Of a stretch of 59,612 bases of DNA, positions 1 through 8,305 are shown in pieces. Location: positions 1-59,612 of the forward strand of contig NZ_AZFN01000014.1 of NCBI RefSeq assembly GCF_001434365.1, given 5' to 3'. The first letter of the stretch is position 1. Every line of letters begins with the position of its first letter. This stretch comes from Limosilactobacillus gastricus DSM 16045. GTDB taxonomy: Bacteria; Bacillota; Bacilli; Lactobacillales; Lactobacillaceae. Both the position numbers and the translations under genes were made by a program. Under the pieces are notes generated by a model. It was given only the letters and a program-made list of their open reading frames with translations, was not told where the DNA came from and did not search any database.

Positions 1-139
1 AGGTTAACCTATGAAAACTTGACAGATACAATCATTATGGATGAAAAGAGTTGTAAAAAATTCGATGTTATAATTAATATGATTGTTTAATTAGAAAACT
101 GTAATTAATAGAAAAAATGGTTATGAAAGAGGCTAGTTT

Positions 140-451
140 ATGGATAGTGAAGTAATGGATCAATTAAAAAATTTTCGTGATAGTCGAGGTTGGGAAAAAT
201 ACCATAATTTAAAGGATCTAGCTGTGGCTACAAACGTTGAGGCTGGTGAGTTACTAGAAATATTTTTATGGAAGGATAAAAACGAAAAGTTAACGGAAAA
301 TCAAATTAAGCACGTGAAAGAAGAAATTGCAGATACTATGATGTATCTATTTTATATGTGTGATAACTTAGGAGTTGATCCGAACGAAATCATTATGAAT
401 AAGATTAATTTTAATAAGCAACGAACATGGTGGATGGATAATAAGGAGTAG
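140..451 (+). CDS. MazG-like nucleotide pyrophosphohydrolase
   Basis: A 103-residue single-domain protein of the MazG/all-alpha NTP pyrophosphohydrolase type. These enzymes hydrolyse (d)NTPs to NMP plus pyrophosphate with Mg2+. The metal-binding signature is visible: EAGELLE near residue 34, then the EEIADTMMYL segment near residue 62, giving the E-x-x-E ... E-x-x-D pattern. The ATG follows an AGAGG-like site. The stop is 4 bases before the TTG start of the GIY-YIG/ATPase gene, so the two are probably cotranscribed and translationally coupled. Both genes are visibly more A+T-rich than the genes downstream, suggesting recent acquisition. A house-cleaning or phage-nucleotide role is inference only. 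Confidence 0.8.
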   Translation: MDSEVMDQLKNFRDSRGWEKYHNLKDLAVATNVEAGELLEIFLWKDKNEKLTENQIKHVKEEIADTMMYLFYMCDNLGVDPNEIIMNKINFNKQRTWWMDNKE

Positions 452-455
452 CGTT

Positions 456-2165
456 TTGGTAAGTGAACCCTATATTAAAGAATTTTCTTATAGCCAAGAT
501 GGAGTTAATTCTATTAATTCACTTCAAATAAGTGATAATGAACAGAATCATTATATTAGGAATTATCCAACTGTTTACGTTATAAATGATGAAAAAAAGG
601 ATAAATATGATGTTTATGTTGGAGAAACAAACAATATTGTCCAACGAACCCTTCAACATTTAAACGCTGATCCTAAAAATAGGGATGATTGGGATGGCTT
701 AAAAAAAGCGAAAAATCCTAATATGTACGTAATAGCTCACGATCATTTCAATAAATCTTTAACTCTGGACGTTGAGAATCGACTAATGCTCTATTTAGGA
801 AGCTCTCCATATGTTAATCGTATTAATAATCGAAGGACGAATGGGCAGGGTGAGTATTTTCCCGTTGAGGAGCTTGATGAGATTTTTGGAAAAATATGGA
901 GGAAGTTAAATAAGCGTAATCAGAATCTTTTTCCAGCGATGGAAGTGATTAAGAATGAGGCCATTTTTAAGGCATCGCCATTTCATAAATTAACCGCAGA
1001 GCAATCACAAGCTAAATTTACAATTTCAAATAAAATTAGAGAGATACTTTCTGATTCTAAATCCGTGGATGAACATTTAATTATGGTTACAGGGGATGCG
1101 GGTGCTGGTAAAACAGTTCTATTAAGCAGCCTATTTTATGACTTAACACAAGATGATGAAAGCCGAGATGTTCATTTGATGGTTAATCATGATGAACAGA
1201 TAAAAGTTTATCAAACCATTTCCAAAAAATTGGGGCTTGACGTCTCCAAAGTTACAAAACCTACTAGTTTTATTAATAAATATTCTAAGAATAATAAAGC
1301 GGATGTAGCTTTAGTAGATGAAGCCCATTTGTTATGGACTCAAGGACATTTAGGATATAAAGGTTCAAATCAATTAAATGATTTACTAAAACGAGCAAAA
1401 GTTGTTATAGCGATTTTTGATGCAAACCAAATTCTTCGAAATCAACAGATTTTATCAAATGAACAAATAAAAAAATTAAGGGAAAAGGCATTAAATACAG
1501 GTGATTTAATAGAACTTCATAATCAGCTTCGAATGCAGGCAAGTGATTCAACAATTAATTGGATAAAAAATTTGATTGAAGATCAGACGATTGGTATTTT
1601 GCCCGAAGATGATTCATATAAAGTTAAGGTATTTGATACACCACAACAATTAGAAGATGCAATTGATTATGAAAATGTTTTAGATGTTGATTCAGATTAT
1701 AAAAACGGTATATCAAGACTTGTTGCAACATACGATTGGCCGTATGTTGCGAAGGGAAAAGACGTTTACAAGGTAAAAATTGGTAATTGGGAACTTCCCT
1801 GGAATTATCAGATTAAAGAACATCCCAAAATAGTTAATTATCAAGACTTGTCATGGGCAGAAAGACCGCAAACTATCAAAGAGGTAGGTTCGATTTATAC
1901 AATTCAAGGTTTTGATTTGAATTATGTTGGGGTAATTTTAGGTCCATCAATTAAGTATCGGGATGGGAAAATAATTTTTGATAAATCTGTACATTTTAAT
2001 AAAGATGTAACTAATAATCGAACTATGGAAAACGGAGAAAAGAAGAATTTTGGTGAAGAATTAATTAAAAATGAAATGAACGTTCTCATGACTCGTGGGG
2101 TTCATGGCCTATTTATTTATGCGGTTGACGAAGCATTGCGTGAAAAATTAAAGAGTAGTGTCTAA
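456..2165 (+). CDS. GIY-YIG nuclease domain fused to DUF2075 ATPase/helicase
   Basis: A 569-residue two-domain protein. Residues about 35-130 form a GIY-YIG-like nuclease module (VYVGETNN then QRTLQHL). Residues about 190-565 are a DUF2075 P-loop ATPase related to superfamily 1 helicases: Walker A GDAGAGKT near 212, Walker B ALVDEAHL near 285, a GSIYTIQGFDLNYVG motif near 475 and a C-terminal MTRGVHG motif. The start is TTG at 456, supported by AAGGAG at 443-448. It is the second gene of an A+T-rich pair with the MazG-like protein. The ATPase half is paralogous to the 410-residue protein at 45934-47166, which lacks the nuclease domain. Family function is not established; a nucleic-acid processing or defence role is inference. 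Confidence 0.8.
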   Translation: MVSEPYIKEFSYSQDGVNSINSLQISDNEQNHYIRNYPTVYVINDEKKDKYDVYVGETNNIVQRTLQHLNADPKNRDDWDGLKKAKNPNMYVIAHDHFNKSLTLDVENRLMLYLGSSPYVNRINNRRTNGQGEYFPVEELDEIFGKIWRKLNKRNQNLFPAMEVIKNEAIFKASPFHKLTAEQSQAKFTISNKIREILSDSKSVDEHLIMVTGDAGAGKTVLLSSLFYDLTQDDESRDVHLMVNHDEQIKVYQTISKKLGLDVSKVTKPTSFINKYSKNNKADVALVDEAHLLWTQGHLGYKGSNQLNDLLKRAKVVIAIFDANQILRNQQILSNEQIKKLREKALNTGDLIELHNQLRMQASDSTINWIKNLIEDQTIGILPEDDSYKVKVFDTPQQLEDAIDYENVLDVDSDYKNGISRLVATYDWPYVAKGKDVYKVKIGNWELPWNYQIKEHPKIVNYQDLSWAERPQTIKEVGSIYTIQGFDLNYVGVILGPSIKYRDGKIIFDKSVHFNKDVTNNRTMENGEKKNFGEELIKNEMNVLMTRGVHGLFIYAVDEALREKLKSSV

Positions 2166-2241
2166 GAACAATTCTTATCAAAATGATTAATAAGTGTTAA
2201 ACTTTAATTGTGAATAAAAACACAAATTGGAGGTACTTATC

Positions 2242-3036
2242 ATGACAGAAGCAAAACGAGTTGCTGTGGTTACTGGTGGTGAACGCGGAATTGGTCGGGG
2301 CATTACTGACCAATTACTGAAAGATGGTTATTATGTTGTTATTGCTAACCGTGACGAAGTAGCTGGTCAACAAGCCGTTGACGAATTAAACGCGCAAGGT
2401 TATACCGGTAAAGTCGTGGCGGTGGCAGGTGATGCCGGTCAAAAGGCTAGTCACGATCGCTTTGTCCAAGCGGCGGTTGAAAATTTTGGTCGACTTGATA
2501 CCTACATCAATAATGCCGGGATTGCTCAAATCAAGCTTTTACAAGATGAGACGGAAGCCGATATGGAAGAAATTTATCGGACTAATGTTTTCTCAGTTTT
2601 ATATGGGATTCAAGCGGCGACGGCTCAATTCCGCAAGCAAGATGATGGCGAACAGATTCGTAAAATCATTAATGCTTCCTCAATTGCCGGTCACATTGCT
2701 TTTGACATGTTAGGTGCCTATTCATCAACCAAATTTGCCATTCGGGGCTTAACTCAAGCAGCGGCCAAGGAATTAGGTCGTGACCACATTACGGTTAATG
2801 CCTATTGTCCAGGCATTGTCGGGACCGACATGTGGGATTACATCGATGAACAAATGGTTAAGGCTTGGGGTGGCAATAAGGGTGATTACCTCAAGAAGTA
2901 TGCTGGATCAATTACTCTGGGCCGTGTCGAAACGCCAGCTGATGTCGCTAATTATGTTTCTTACTTAGCGTCACCAGCTTCTGATTATATGACCGGTCAA
3001 GCCGTCCAAATTGATGGTGGAATTCAATTTATTTAA
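2242..3036 (+). CDS. butA: (S)-acetoin-forming diacetyl reductase / acetoin reductase
   Basis: A short-chain dehydrogenase of 264 residues. It has the NAD(P)-binding TGGERGIGRG motif at the N-terminus, NNAGIA near residue 88 and the catalytic YSSTK (Tyr-x-x-x-Lys) near 157. The sequence is closest in pattern to diacetyl/acetoin reductases (BudC/ButA), which reduce diacetyl to acetoin and acetoin to 2,3-butanediol with NADH. The start is the ATG at 2242, 8 bases after TTGGAGG. An upstream in-frame start would put the ribosome site inside the gene. The gene is monocistronic and ends at a hairpin terminator at 3046. Substrate preference cannot be fixed from sequence alone. Confidence 0.8.
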   Translation: MTEAKRVAVVTGGERGIGRGITDQLLKDGYYVVIANRDEVAGQQAVDELNAQGYTGKVVAVAGDAGQKASHDRFVQAAVENFGRLDTYINNAGIAQIKLLQDETEADMEEIYRTNVFSVLYGIQAATAQFRKQDDGEQIRKIINASSIAGHIAFDMLGAYSSTKFAIRGLTQAAAKELGRDHITVNAYCPGIVGTDMWDYIDEQMVKAWGGNKGDYLKKYAGSITLGRVETPADVANYVSYLASPASDYMTGQAVQIDGGIQFI

Positions 3037-3045
3037 TGCATTTCT

Positions 3046-3074
3046 AGTCGCCTTAGTGGGCGGCTTTTCTTTTT
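3046..3074 (+). terminator. Rho-independent terminator after butA
   Basis: AGTCGCC and GGCGGCT pair (one G-U) around a 6-base loop and are followed by TTTTCTTTTT. Confidence 0.8.
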
Positions 3075-3123
3075 AATAAATATGTTATGATAAGGATAAA
3101 GATTTAGAGATGAGGTGTGGAAG

Positions 3124-3696
3124 ATGACGTCAGATTTTTTGACACAAATTAATGAAGCCTTAACCCAAGGTTTAACGGAATTTTTAGACCGAGCCAACTA
3201 CGAGACTGGGGACTTATTTGTCTTGGGCTGTAGTACTAGTGAGATCCAAGGTCAGCGGATTGGTCAAGATTCGAATTTAGCAGTCGGCGAAACGGTTATT
3301 TCAACCGTTCTACCCTTGGTGCAATCGCATGGTCTACATTTAGCCGTCCAGGGTTGTGAACACCTCAACCGGGCCTTGGTGATTGAAAGATCCGTTGCCA
3401 AGCAATTAGCATATGAACCAGTTACCGTCTACCCATCGCTTAAGGCTGGGGGTGCCACTCAAGTTGCGGCTTTTAAGGCCTTTGATGATCCAATTATGGT
3501 TGAACATGTTCAGGCCCAATTAGGGATGGATGTTGGCGATACCTCGATTGGGATGCAAGTGAAGTTTATCCAAATTCCAGTGCGGACCTCCGTGACGGAA
3601 GTTGGTCATGCTCATACGACTTATTTGGCTAGTCGACCGAAGTTAATTGGTGGTGAGCGGGCCGTTTACACTTGGTCAGCTGACAATTATTCATAA
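3124..3696 (+). CDS. TIGR01440/UPF0340 (YwlG-like) protein
   Basis: A 190-residue protein recognised as the UPF0340/TIGR01440 family (B. subtilis YwlG), widespread in Firmicutes and without an established function. Family-like features are the ETGDLFVLGCSTSEIQG segment near residue 25, GCEHLNRALVIE near 77 and the SLKAGGATQVAAF glycine-rich stretch near 104. The ATG at 3124 is preceded by GAGGTG at a 6-base gap, so the in-frame GTG at 3115 is not needed. It stands alone between butA and the cre-controlled SDR gene. Confidence 0.85.
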   Translation: MTSDFLTQINEALTQGLTEFLDRANYETGDLFVLGCSTSEIQGQRIGQDSNLAVGETVISTVLPLVQSHGLHLAVQGCEHLNRALVIERSVAKQLAYEPVTVYPSLKAGGATQVAAFKAFDDPIMVEHVQAQLGMDVGDTSIGMQVKFIQIPVRTSVTEVGHAHTTYLASRPKLIGGERAVYTWSADNYS

Positions 3697-3745
3697 GAAA
3701 TCGAATCGGATTACCTCTAACTAGCTGGACGTGTTAAAATTATCT

Positions 3746-3759
3746 TGAAAACGATTACA
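3746..3759 (+). promoter_or_regulatory. CcpA cre box
   Basis: TGAAAACGATTACA fits the catabolite-responsive element consensus TGNAANCGNWNNCW with no mismatch. It lies just downstream of a TAAAAT-like -10 and upstream of the SDR/acetyltransferase pair, the usual position for CcpA repression. Promoter assignment is inferred. Confidence 0.75.
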
Positions 3760-3779
3760 TTTGTTAGGAGGTAATGAAA

Positions 3780-4538
3780 ATGACACGTCCAACAGCAATT
3801 ATTACCGGAGGTTCCCGTGGGATTGGTGCCGCGATGGCGGATAAGCTCGGGGAGTTAGGTTACAATGTGGTACTTGATTATCACTTGGATTCATCCAAGG
3901 AAAAAGCCGAAGCCGTTGCTAAGTCATTAGAGGAGAAGTATGGGGTCGAAACTTTAGTCGTTCAATCCGATGTCTCCCAATATGATGATTGTGTTCATTT
4001 AGTTCAAGCCACGGTTGATAAATTCGGCGATCAGATTGATTGTCTGGTTAATAATGCTGGGATCACCAACAATAGTAACTGGATTGATATTAAACCCGAA
4101 GCTTATGAACGAGTGATTGCCATTAACTTGATGAGCGCTTTGCATATGACGCATTTGGTTTTACCATACATGGTCAACCATGCTGACAAGGATCATCAAT
4201 GTAATATTGTTTCGACGACCTCAGTTGGGGGCTTGACGGGGGTAATCAATCAAGCTGACTACTGTGCTTCGAAGTCGGGATTAATTGGCTTAACGCGGGG
4301 CTTGTCACTGGAATACGCTGGTAAAGGGATCCGGGTTAATGCGATTGCTCCAGGGATGATTATGACTGACATGCTCCGCGGGGTAAACCAAGATGAATTG
4401 AAGGCCTTATCAGCCACAATTCCGCAAGGCTACATTGGTGATGTCAGTGATATTGCTGGCGCTTTAGGTTACCTGTTAACGGCTTCGTATGTAACTGGTC
4501 AGGTCCTTTCACCAAATGGTGGCTTCGTTTTAAGTTAG
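3780..4538 (+). CDS. SDR family oxidoreductase (FabG-like)
   Basis: A 252-residue classical short-chain dehydrogenase: GGSRGIG at residues 10-16, NNAGITN near 88, a catalytic YCASK (Tyr-x-x-x-Lys) near 160 and a C-terminal LSPNGGF. It resembles 3-oxoacyl-ACP-reductase-like enzymes. The cre box and the sugar acetyltransferase 9 bases downstream point to carbohydrate or polyol metabolism rather than fatty acid synthesis; that is inference. AGGAGG at 3766 gives 8-base spacing to the ATG at 3780 and only 2 bases to an ATG at 3774, so 3780 is chosen. Confidence 0.75.
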   Translation: MTRPTAIITGGSRGIGAAMADKLGELGYNVVLDYHLDSSKEKAEAVAKSLEEKYGVETLVVQSDVSQYDDCVHLVQATVDKFGDQIDCLVNNAGITNNSNWIDIKPEAYERVIAINLMSALHMTHLVLPYMVNHADKDHQCNIVSTTSVGGLTGVINQADYCASKSGLIGLTRGLSLEYAGKGIRVNAIAPGMIMTDMLRGVNQDELKALSATIPQGYIGDVSDIAGALGYLLTASYVTGQVLSPNGGFVLS

Positions 4539-4547
4539 GGTGATTAG

Positions 4548-5123
4548 ATGGCAAAAGAACTCACGGAAATCGAAAAATTAGATGCCGGCTTGCCTTATGA
4601 TGTGAACGACCCAGCAGTGGATGCCCGCAAATTGCATGCGGTAAAGGGCTGCCAAGCCTTAGAAGCACTGGATCCAACTGATCGGGCGGGTAAAGAAGCG
4701 GCCATTCGCGCTTTGTTTGGTCAGGTGGGTCGCAATCCGAATGTCTTAAATGGTTTTAATTGTGATAATGGATCAAATATTACGGTCGGCGATGAATTTT
4801 TAGCCAACTATAATGTGACCATCCTTGATATTGCCCCGGTGACCATGGGTGATTATGTCTGGATCGGCCCAGGGACGATGATTTCAACTGTCAATCATCC
4901 TTTAACGCCAAAGGGCAGACGACAGCACCTAGGAATTGCCAAACCAGTCACGATTGGCAACGATGTCTGGCTCGGCGGTAACGTAACGGTTTTACCCGGG
5001 GTCACAATCGGGAACAATGTCGTCGTGGCAGCTGGAGCAGTCGTTACGAAAGATATTCCCGATAATACTTTGGTTGGTGGCGTTCCTGCCAAAAAGATTC
5101 GGGATCTAGAAAATGATTTATAA
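4548..5123 (+). CDS. Maltose/galactoside-type sugar O-acetyltransferase
   Basis: A 191-residue left-handed beta-helix acetyltransferase of the Maa/LacA family, which transfers acetyl from acetyl-CoA to sugars. An N-terminal Maa-type cap is followed by hexapeptide repeats (for example IGNDVWLGGNVTVLPGVTIG near residue 143). The catalytic histidine is in the STVNHPL segment near residue 118, and the protein ends with the family's GGVPAKKIR. It starts 9 bases after the SDR gene and shares its cre-controlled promoter. It ends at a strong terminator. The acceptor sugar is unknown; a detoxification role for excess sugar is a family hypothesis. Confidence 0.85.
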   Translation: MAKELTEIEKLDAGLPYDVNDPAVDARKLHAVKGCQALEALDPTDRAGKEAAIRALFGQVGRNPNVLNGFNCDNGSNITVGDEFLANYNVTILDIAPVTMGDYVWIGPGTMISTVNHPLTPKGRRQHLGIAKPVTIGNDVWLGGNVTVLPGVTIGNNVVVAAGAVVTKDIPDNTLVGGVPAKKIRDLENDL

Positions 5124-5127
5124 AGCA

Positions 5128-5164
5128 AATGACGATCAATCGATGAGACTGATCGTCATTTTTG
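5128..5164 (+). terminator. Rho-independent terminator after the acetyltransferase
   Basis: A perfect 11-base stem (AATGACGATCA with TGATCGTCATT) around an 11-base loop, followed by T residues. Confidence 0.85.
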
Positions 5165-5182
5165 GGTTAATATTCTTTAATA

Positions 5183-5269
5183 AAAAACCGTCCTAGAAAC
5201 TTTTGACCGAGTAGATAGGACGGTATAGTCATATTGCTAGGTCACCGCCTTTAAAGCGGTCCTGCTTAT
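5183..5269 (-). ncRNA. Small RNA resembling type I (holin-like toxin) antitoxin RNAs
   Basis: Read on the minus strand there is an extended -10 (TGTTATAAT, hexamer 5276-5281), a -35-like ATGACA (5300-5305) 18 bases upstream, about 88 transcribed bases and a terminator with ACCGTCCTA/TAGGACGGT arms followed by six T (near 5182-5226). The internal stretch with GCTTTAAAGGCGGTGACC resembles, from memory, antisense RNAs linked to small holin-like toxins in lactobacilli. No toxin-size membrane-peptide ORF is visible on the opposite strand here, so this looks like an orphan copy. Family assignment is from memory; the promoter and terminator are seen. Confidence 0.5.
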
Positions 5270-5324
5270 GAGTAAATTATAACATCTTGAAATAGGAGAT
5301 GTCATTAAAATTATTGGAATCGCT

Positions 5325-6284
5325 TTAGTTGGCGGTTCCTTTTTTAACATCCAACAAATTTTTGGCCGTATTGATATCAGTAATCAAAACATTAGGATAA
5401 CCACCCTTAAGCGCTCCTTGAATCGCCGCTAGTTTTGCTGTGCCACCTGCAACCAGGATTGAATAGTTTTTTTGCTTAAGTTCGTCAAGGGGCAGGGCCA
5501 TGGTCCGTTGATTAAGATTTGGATCAACGATTTGACCATCAAGATCAATAAATTGGGATAAAAGGTCACCAACTGACCGGTTCATCAAGGAATCGATTTG
5601 GGCTTGGTCAAAATAGCCCAGTTGAAAAAGCATCGCCGAGGGACGGGTCGTCCCGACGGTATATAAGGCAATGTTTGCCTGACGTCCAAGGTCCAGCAAT
5701 TGATGAATAAAGCGGTCTTGACTAACCAAGTCACGAGTTTGATGGTGATCAAAAATTACGGGGACGGGGAGAATTTCGGTTTGCGTATTAAAGGCGCGGT
5801 TGACTGATCTCGTGATTTCACTGGAATAGTTGGATGCGGATGAATTAGCCACGGTGCCTTTTAAATAAACAGCGGTCAAATTTTGTAAAGTTGTTGGCTG
5901 CAAATATTTAGCAAGATGTGCCATCGTTTTTCCCCAGGTAAGTCCCAAAATATCACCATCTTTGAGAATCGATTGGAGATAAGTGGCTCCGGCTTGTCCC
6001 AGTTGTTCGAGGATCTGTGACTCGTCTTGAGCTGTTTGATCAACGATTCGGCAATCCTTTAAGTGAAATTTATTTTTTAACTCCTTCTCCAAATCAACGC
6101 GATTAGTAAAGGGGTCGTTAATTTGGATCTGCACAATTCCTTCAGCCTGGGCCAATTGTAAAAGCCGGGAGATAGTGGGACGGGACAGCTGAAGTTGTTT
6201 AGCAATTTGGGTTTGACTCAGTTGGTCTAAATAATAGAGTCGACTGACTTGCAAAGCTAATTGGCGATTTTTATTGGTGGTCAT
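5325..6284 (-). CDS. deoR: SorC-family deoxyribonucleoside regulator (DeoR)
   Basis: A 319-residue SorC/CggR-type regulator. The N-terminal helix-turn-helix is at about residues 20-42 (QTQIAKQLQLSRPTISRLL). The rest is the sugar-phosphate-binding domain with GDILGLTWGKT near 132 and a C-terminal SILVAGGTAKLAAI nucleotide-fold segment. It is divergent from deoC-deoB-pdp, across a 144-base region holding a palindrome and a cre box. That context matches B. subtilis-type DeoR, which senses deoxyribose-5-phosphate. It probably represses the deo genes. A GGAACCGCC/GGCGATTCC-like hairpin lies at its 3' end without a good T tract. Confidence 0.8.
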   Translation of the reverse strand: MTTNKNRQLALQVSRLYYLDQLSQTQIAKQLQLSRPTISRLLQLAQAEGIVQIQINDPFTNRVDLEKELKNKFHLKDCRIVDQTAQDESQILEQLGQAGATYLQSILKDGDILGLTWGKTMAHLAKYLQPTTLQNLTAVYLKGTVANSSASNYSSEITRSVNRAFNTQTEILPVPVIFDHHQTRDLVSQDRFIHQLLDLGRQANIALYTVGTTRPSAMLFQLGYFDQAQIDSLMNRSVGDLLSQFIDLDGQIVDPNLNQRTMALPLDELKQKNYSILVAGGTAKLAAIQGALKGGYPNVLITDINTAKNLLDVKKGTAN

Positions 6285-6359
6285 TTTGCTACTCTTTCTA
6301 ATTCATTTGCCACCATTATAACAGTTTTAGTCACTCTTTACATTATTTCAATCACAGTA

Positions 6360-6373
6360 TTTACAAATGTAAA
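6360..6373. promoter_or_regulatory. Probable DeoR operator overlapping the deoC promoter
   Basis: TTTACAAATGTAAA is a perfect 14-base palindrome that includes the -35 TTTACA (6360-6365). A 16-base spacer leads to -10 TATGAT (6382-6387). The position between deoR and deoC makes it the best operator candidate. Binding is inferred. Confidence 0.65.
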
Positions 6374-6397
6374 ATATCCGGTATGATTAAAGTATGA

Positions 6398-6411
6398 TGA
6401 AAACGCATACA
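6398..6411 (+). promoter_or_regulatory. CcpA cre box upstream of deoC
   Basis: TGAAAACGCATACA matches the cre consensus without mismatch and lies just downstream of the predicted start of transcription. The deo operon is therefore probably glucose-repressed. Confidence 0.8.
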
Positions 6412-6428
6412 TTACGGAGGAGATTTTT

Positions 6429-7091
6429 ATGGAATTTAATAGTTTAATTGATCACACCTTATTAGCACCGGATGCGACGGCAGACCAGATTGACCGAGTT
6501 ATTCAAGAGGCCCAAGATCATCATTTTCATACGGTGATGGTCAATCCCTATTGGGTGAAGAAAGTCCATCAAGACTTAGTTAATTCCGACGTCTTAACGG
6601 CTTGTGTAATTGGTTTTCCTTTAGGGGCCAACACAACCCGTGTGAAATTATTTGAAGCTCAGGATGCCCTTGAAAATGGGGCCGATGAATTAGATATGGT
6701 GATGAATATTGGGGAATTCAAAGCCGGTCATGACCAAATAGTCAAAGCCGATATTCAAGCGGTGGTTGATGCCGGGCATCGGGTCCACAAAGTAGTGAAG
6801 GTCATTATCGAGACCTGTTTATTGACTGATGATGAGATTAGCCGGGCAGCGCAATTAGTCGCCTCAACCGGAGCAGACTTTGTTAAAACTTCAACTGGCT
6901 TTTCCAAACAAGGGGCAACCGTCCAGGCTGTTAAATTAATGCACAAGGCCGTCAAAGGAACTGCAACCGCCGTAAAAGCTTCGGGTGGCATTCATAATTC
7001 GACAGATGCCCAAGCTATGGTTGATGCAGGCGCAACTCGCTTGGGAGTTAGTCACTCGCTGGCCGTAATCGGTGAAAAGGCAGGCGATTAG
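6429..7091 (+). CDS. deoC: Deoxyribose-phosphate aldolase
   Basis: A 220-residue class I aldolase that splits 2-deoxyribose-5-phosphate into glyceraldehyde-3-phosphate and acetaldehyde. The Schiff-base lysine is in FVKTSTGF near residue 158, and the second lysine is in AVKASGG near 186. The N-terminal [11 protein letters not shown] is typical. Length matches the family. Good GGAGGAGA site upstream. It is the first gene of the deoC-deoB-pdp operon, with 2 bases between its stop and deoB. Confidence 0.95.
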   Translation: MEFNSLIDHTLLAPDATADQIDRVIQEAQDHHFHTVMVNPYWVKKVHQDLVNSDVLTACVIGFPLGANTTRVKLFEAQDALENGADELDMVMNIGEFKAGHDQIVKADIQAVVDAGHRVHKVVKVIIETCLLTDDEISRAAQLVASTGADFVKTSTGFSKQGATVQAVKLMHKAVKGTATAVKASGGIHNSTDAQAMVDAGATRLGVSHSLAVIGEKAGD

Positions 7092-7093
7092 CG

Positions 7094-8287
7094 ATGGCTT
7101 ATCAACGTGTGTTTGGGATTGTTCTGGATTCGGTCGGTACTGGAGCTGCCGATGACGCTAATCGATATGACGATTTAGGATCCGATACGCTCGGGCATAT
7201 CGGTGAAGATTATGCAGGTAATCTACATTTGCCGAATTTAGCTCGGTTAGGACTGAGTAATTTACGGGATGTTCCAATTCAAGGGGTACCAGTAGTCAAA
7301 TCAGCTCTAGGGTGTTATGGCAAAATGGCCGAAATCTCGGCCGGCAAAGACAGCATGAATGGCCATTGGGAAATGATGGGGCTACCCGTCAAGCAAGTCT
7401 TAGATACTTTTCCGCATGGCTTTCCAGAAGCTTTAATTCATCAAATTGAAACTTTTTCTGGGAGGCCAGTAATTGTGAATCAACCCTATTCGGGGACCCA
7501 AGTGATTCATGATTACGGTGAGGAGCAATTGGCCACGGGGGCACTGATCGTTTATACGTCGGGGGATTCGGTTTTACAAATTGCGGCCCATGAGGCCGTG
7601 ATATCTGTCGAGGAGTTATATCGGATTTGTGAATATGTGCGGGGATTAGTGAATGGACCAGAGTATTTAATTGGTCGGGTGATTGCCCGACCGTATCTTG
7701 GGTCTGATCGCGATCATTTTACCCGGACAGCCAATCGACGTGACTTTTCTTTAGCGCCGACGGAGGTGACTGATTTGGATCGCCTGCAATTGGCGGGCTA
7801 TCAGGTCATTGGTATCGGGAAAATTAATGACATTTTTTCGGGGACGGGCATTAATCAGGCTTTCCATAATGAAAGTAATCAAGATGGGATGCAGCATTTA
7901 TTGGATGTTATGGACACTGATTTTACCGGTTTTTGTTTTATGAATTTAGTGGATTTTGATGCCATGTACGGTCACCGACGGGATCCCCAAGGATTTGGGC
8001 AAGCTTTGATGGAATTTGATCAATCCTTAGGCCAAGTAATTGAGCGATTACGACCAGATGACTTATTAATGATTACAGCTGATCATGGTAATGATCCAGG
8101 TTTTAAAGGGACCGATCATACGCGAGAAAATGTTCCCCTGTTGGTTTATTCACCATTGATGCAAACGCCCAATCAGTCTCTTGGGACGCGGACGACTTTT
8201 GCTGATTTTGGGGCGACAATTTTAGATAATTTTCGAATTACACCAGGCGAGGGAGAGAGTTTTTATCAGACCATAAAAAATGATTAA
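7094..8287 (+). CDS. deoB: Phosphopentomutase
   Basis: A 397-residue alkaline-phosphatase-superfamily mutase that interconverts (deoxy)ribose-1- and -5-phosphate. Metal-site motifs are in order: VLDSVGTG (residue 12), [13 protein letters not shown] near 87 with the phosphorylated Ser/Thr position as Ser, and [19 protein letters not shown] near 320. Full length. It links Pdp, which makes deoxyribose-1-phosphate, to DeoC, which uses the 5-phosphate. Confidence 0.95.
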   Translation: MAYQRVFGIVLDSVGTGAADDANRYDDLGSDTLGHIGEDYAGNLHLPNLARLGLSNLRDVPIQGVPVVKSALGCYGKMAEISAGKDSMNGHWEMMGLPVKQVLDTFPHGFPEALIHQIETFSGRPVIVNQPYSGTQVIHDYGEEQLATGALIVYTSGDSVLQIAAHEAVISVEELYRICEYVRGLVNGPEYLIGRVIARPYLGSDRDHFTRTANRRDFSLAPTEVTDLDRLQLAGYQVIGIGKINDIFSGTGINQAFHNESNQDGMQHLLDVMDTDFTGFCFMNLVDFDAMYGHRRDPQGFGQALMEFDQSLGQVIERLRPDDLLMITADHGNDPGFKGTDHTRENVPLLVYSPLMQTPNQSLGTRTTFADFGATILDNFRITPGEGESFYQTIKND

Positions 8288-8305
8288 GACTGGGAGGAGT
8301 TAATC

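Noticed and set aside
1-139. Complete promoter for the MazG-like gene
   Set aside because: An extended -10 (TGTTATAAT, 66-74) is visible, but no convincing -35 at the right distance, and the left edge may hide upstream genes.
2429-2968. Alternative-frame ORFs (94 and 62 codons) inside butA
   Set aside because: They overlap conserved SDR motifs in another frame and lack start signals.
4895-5128. Minus-strand 77-codon ORF opposite the acetyltransferase
   Set aside because: It is antisense to the hexapeptide repeats. Its repetitive composition reflects those repeats.
5160-5300. A toxin ORF paired with the small RNA
   Set aside because: No short hydrophobic ORF with a ribosome site was found on the plus strand in this interval.
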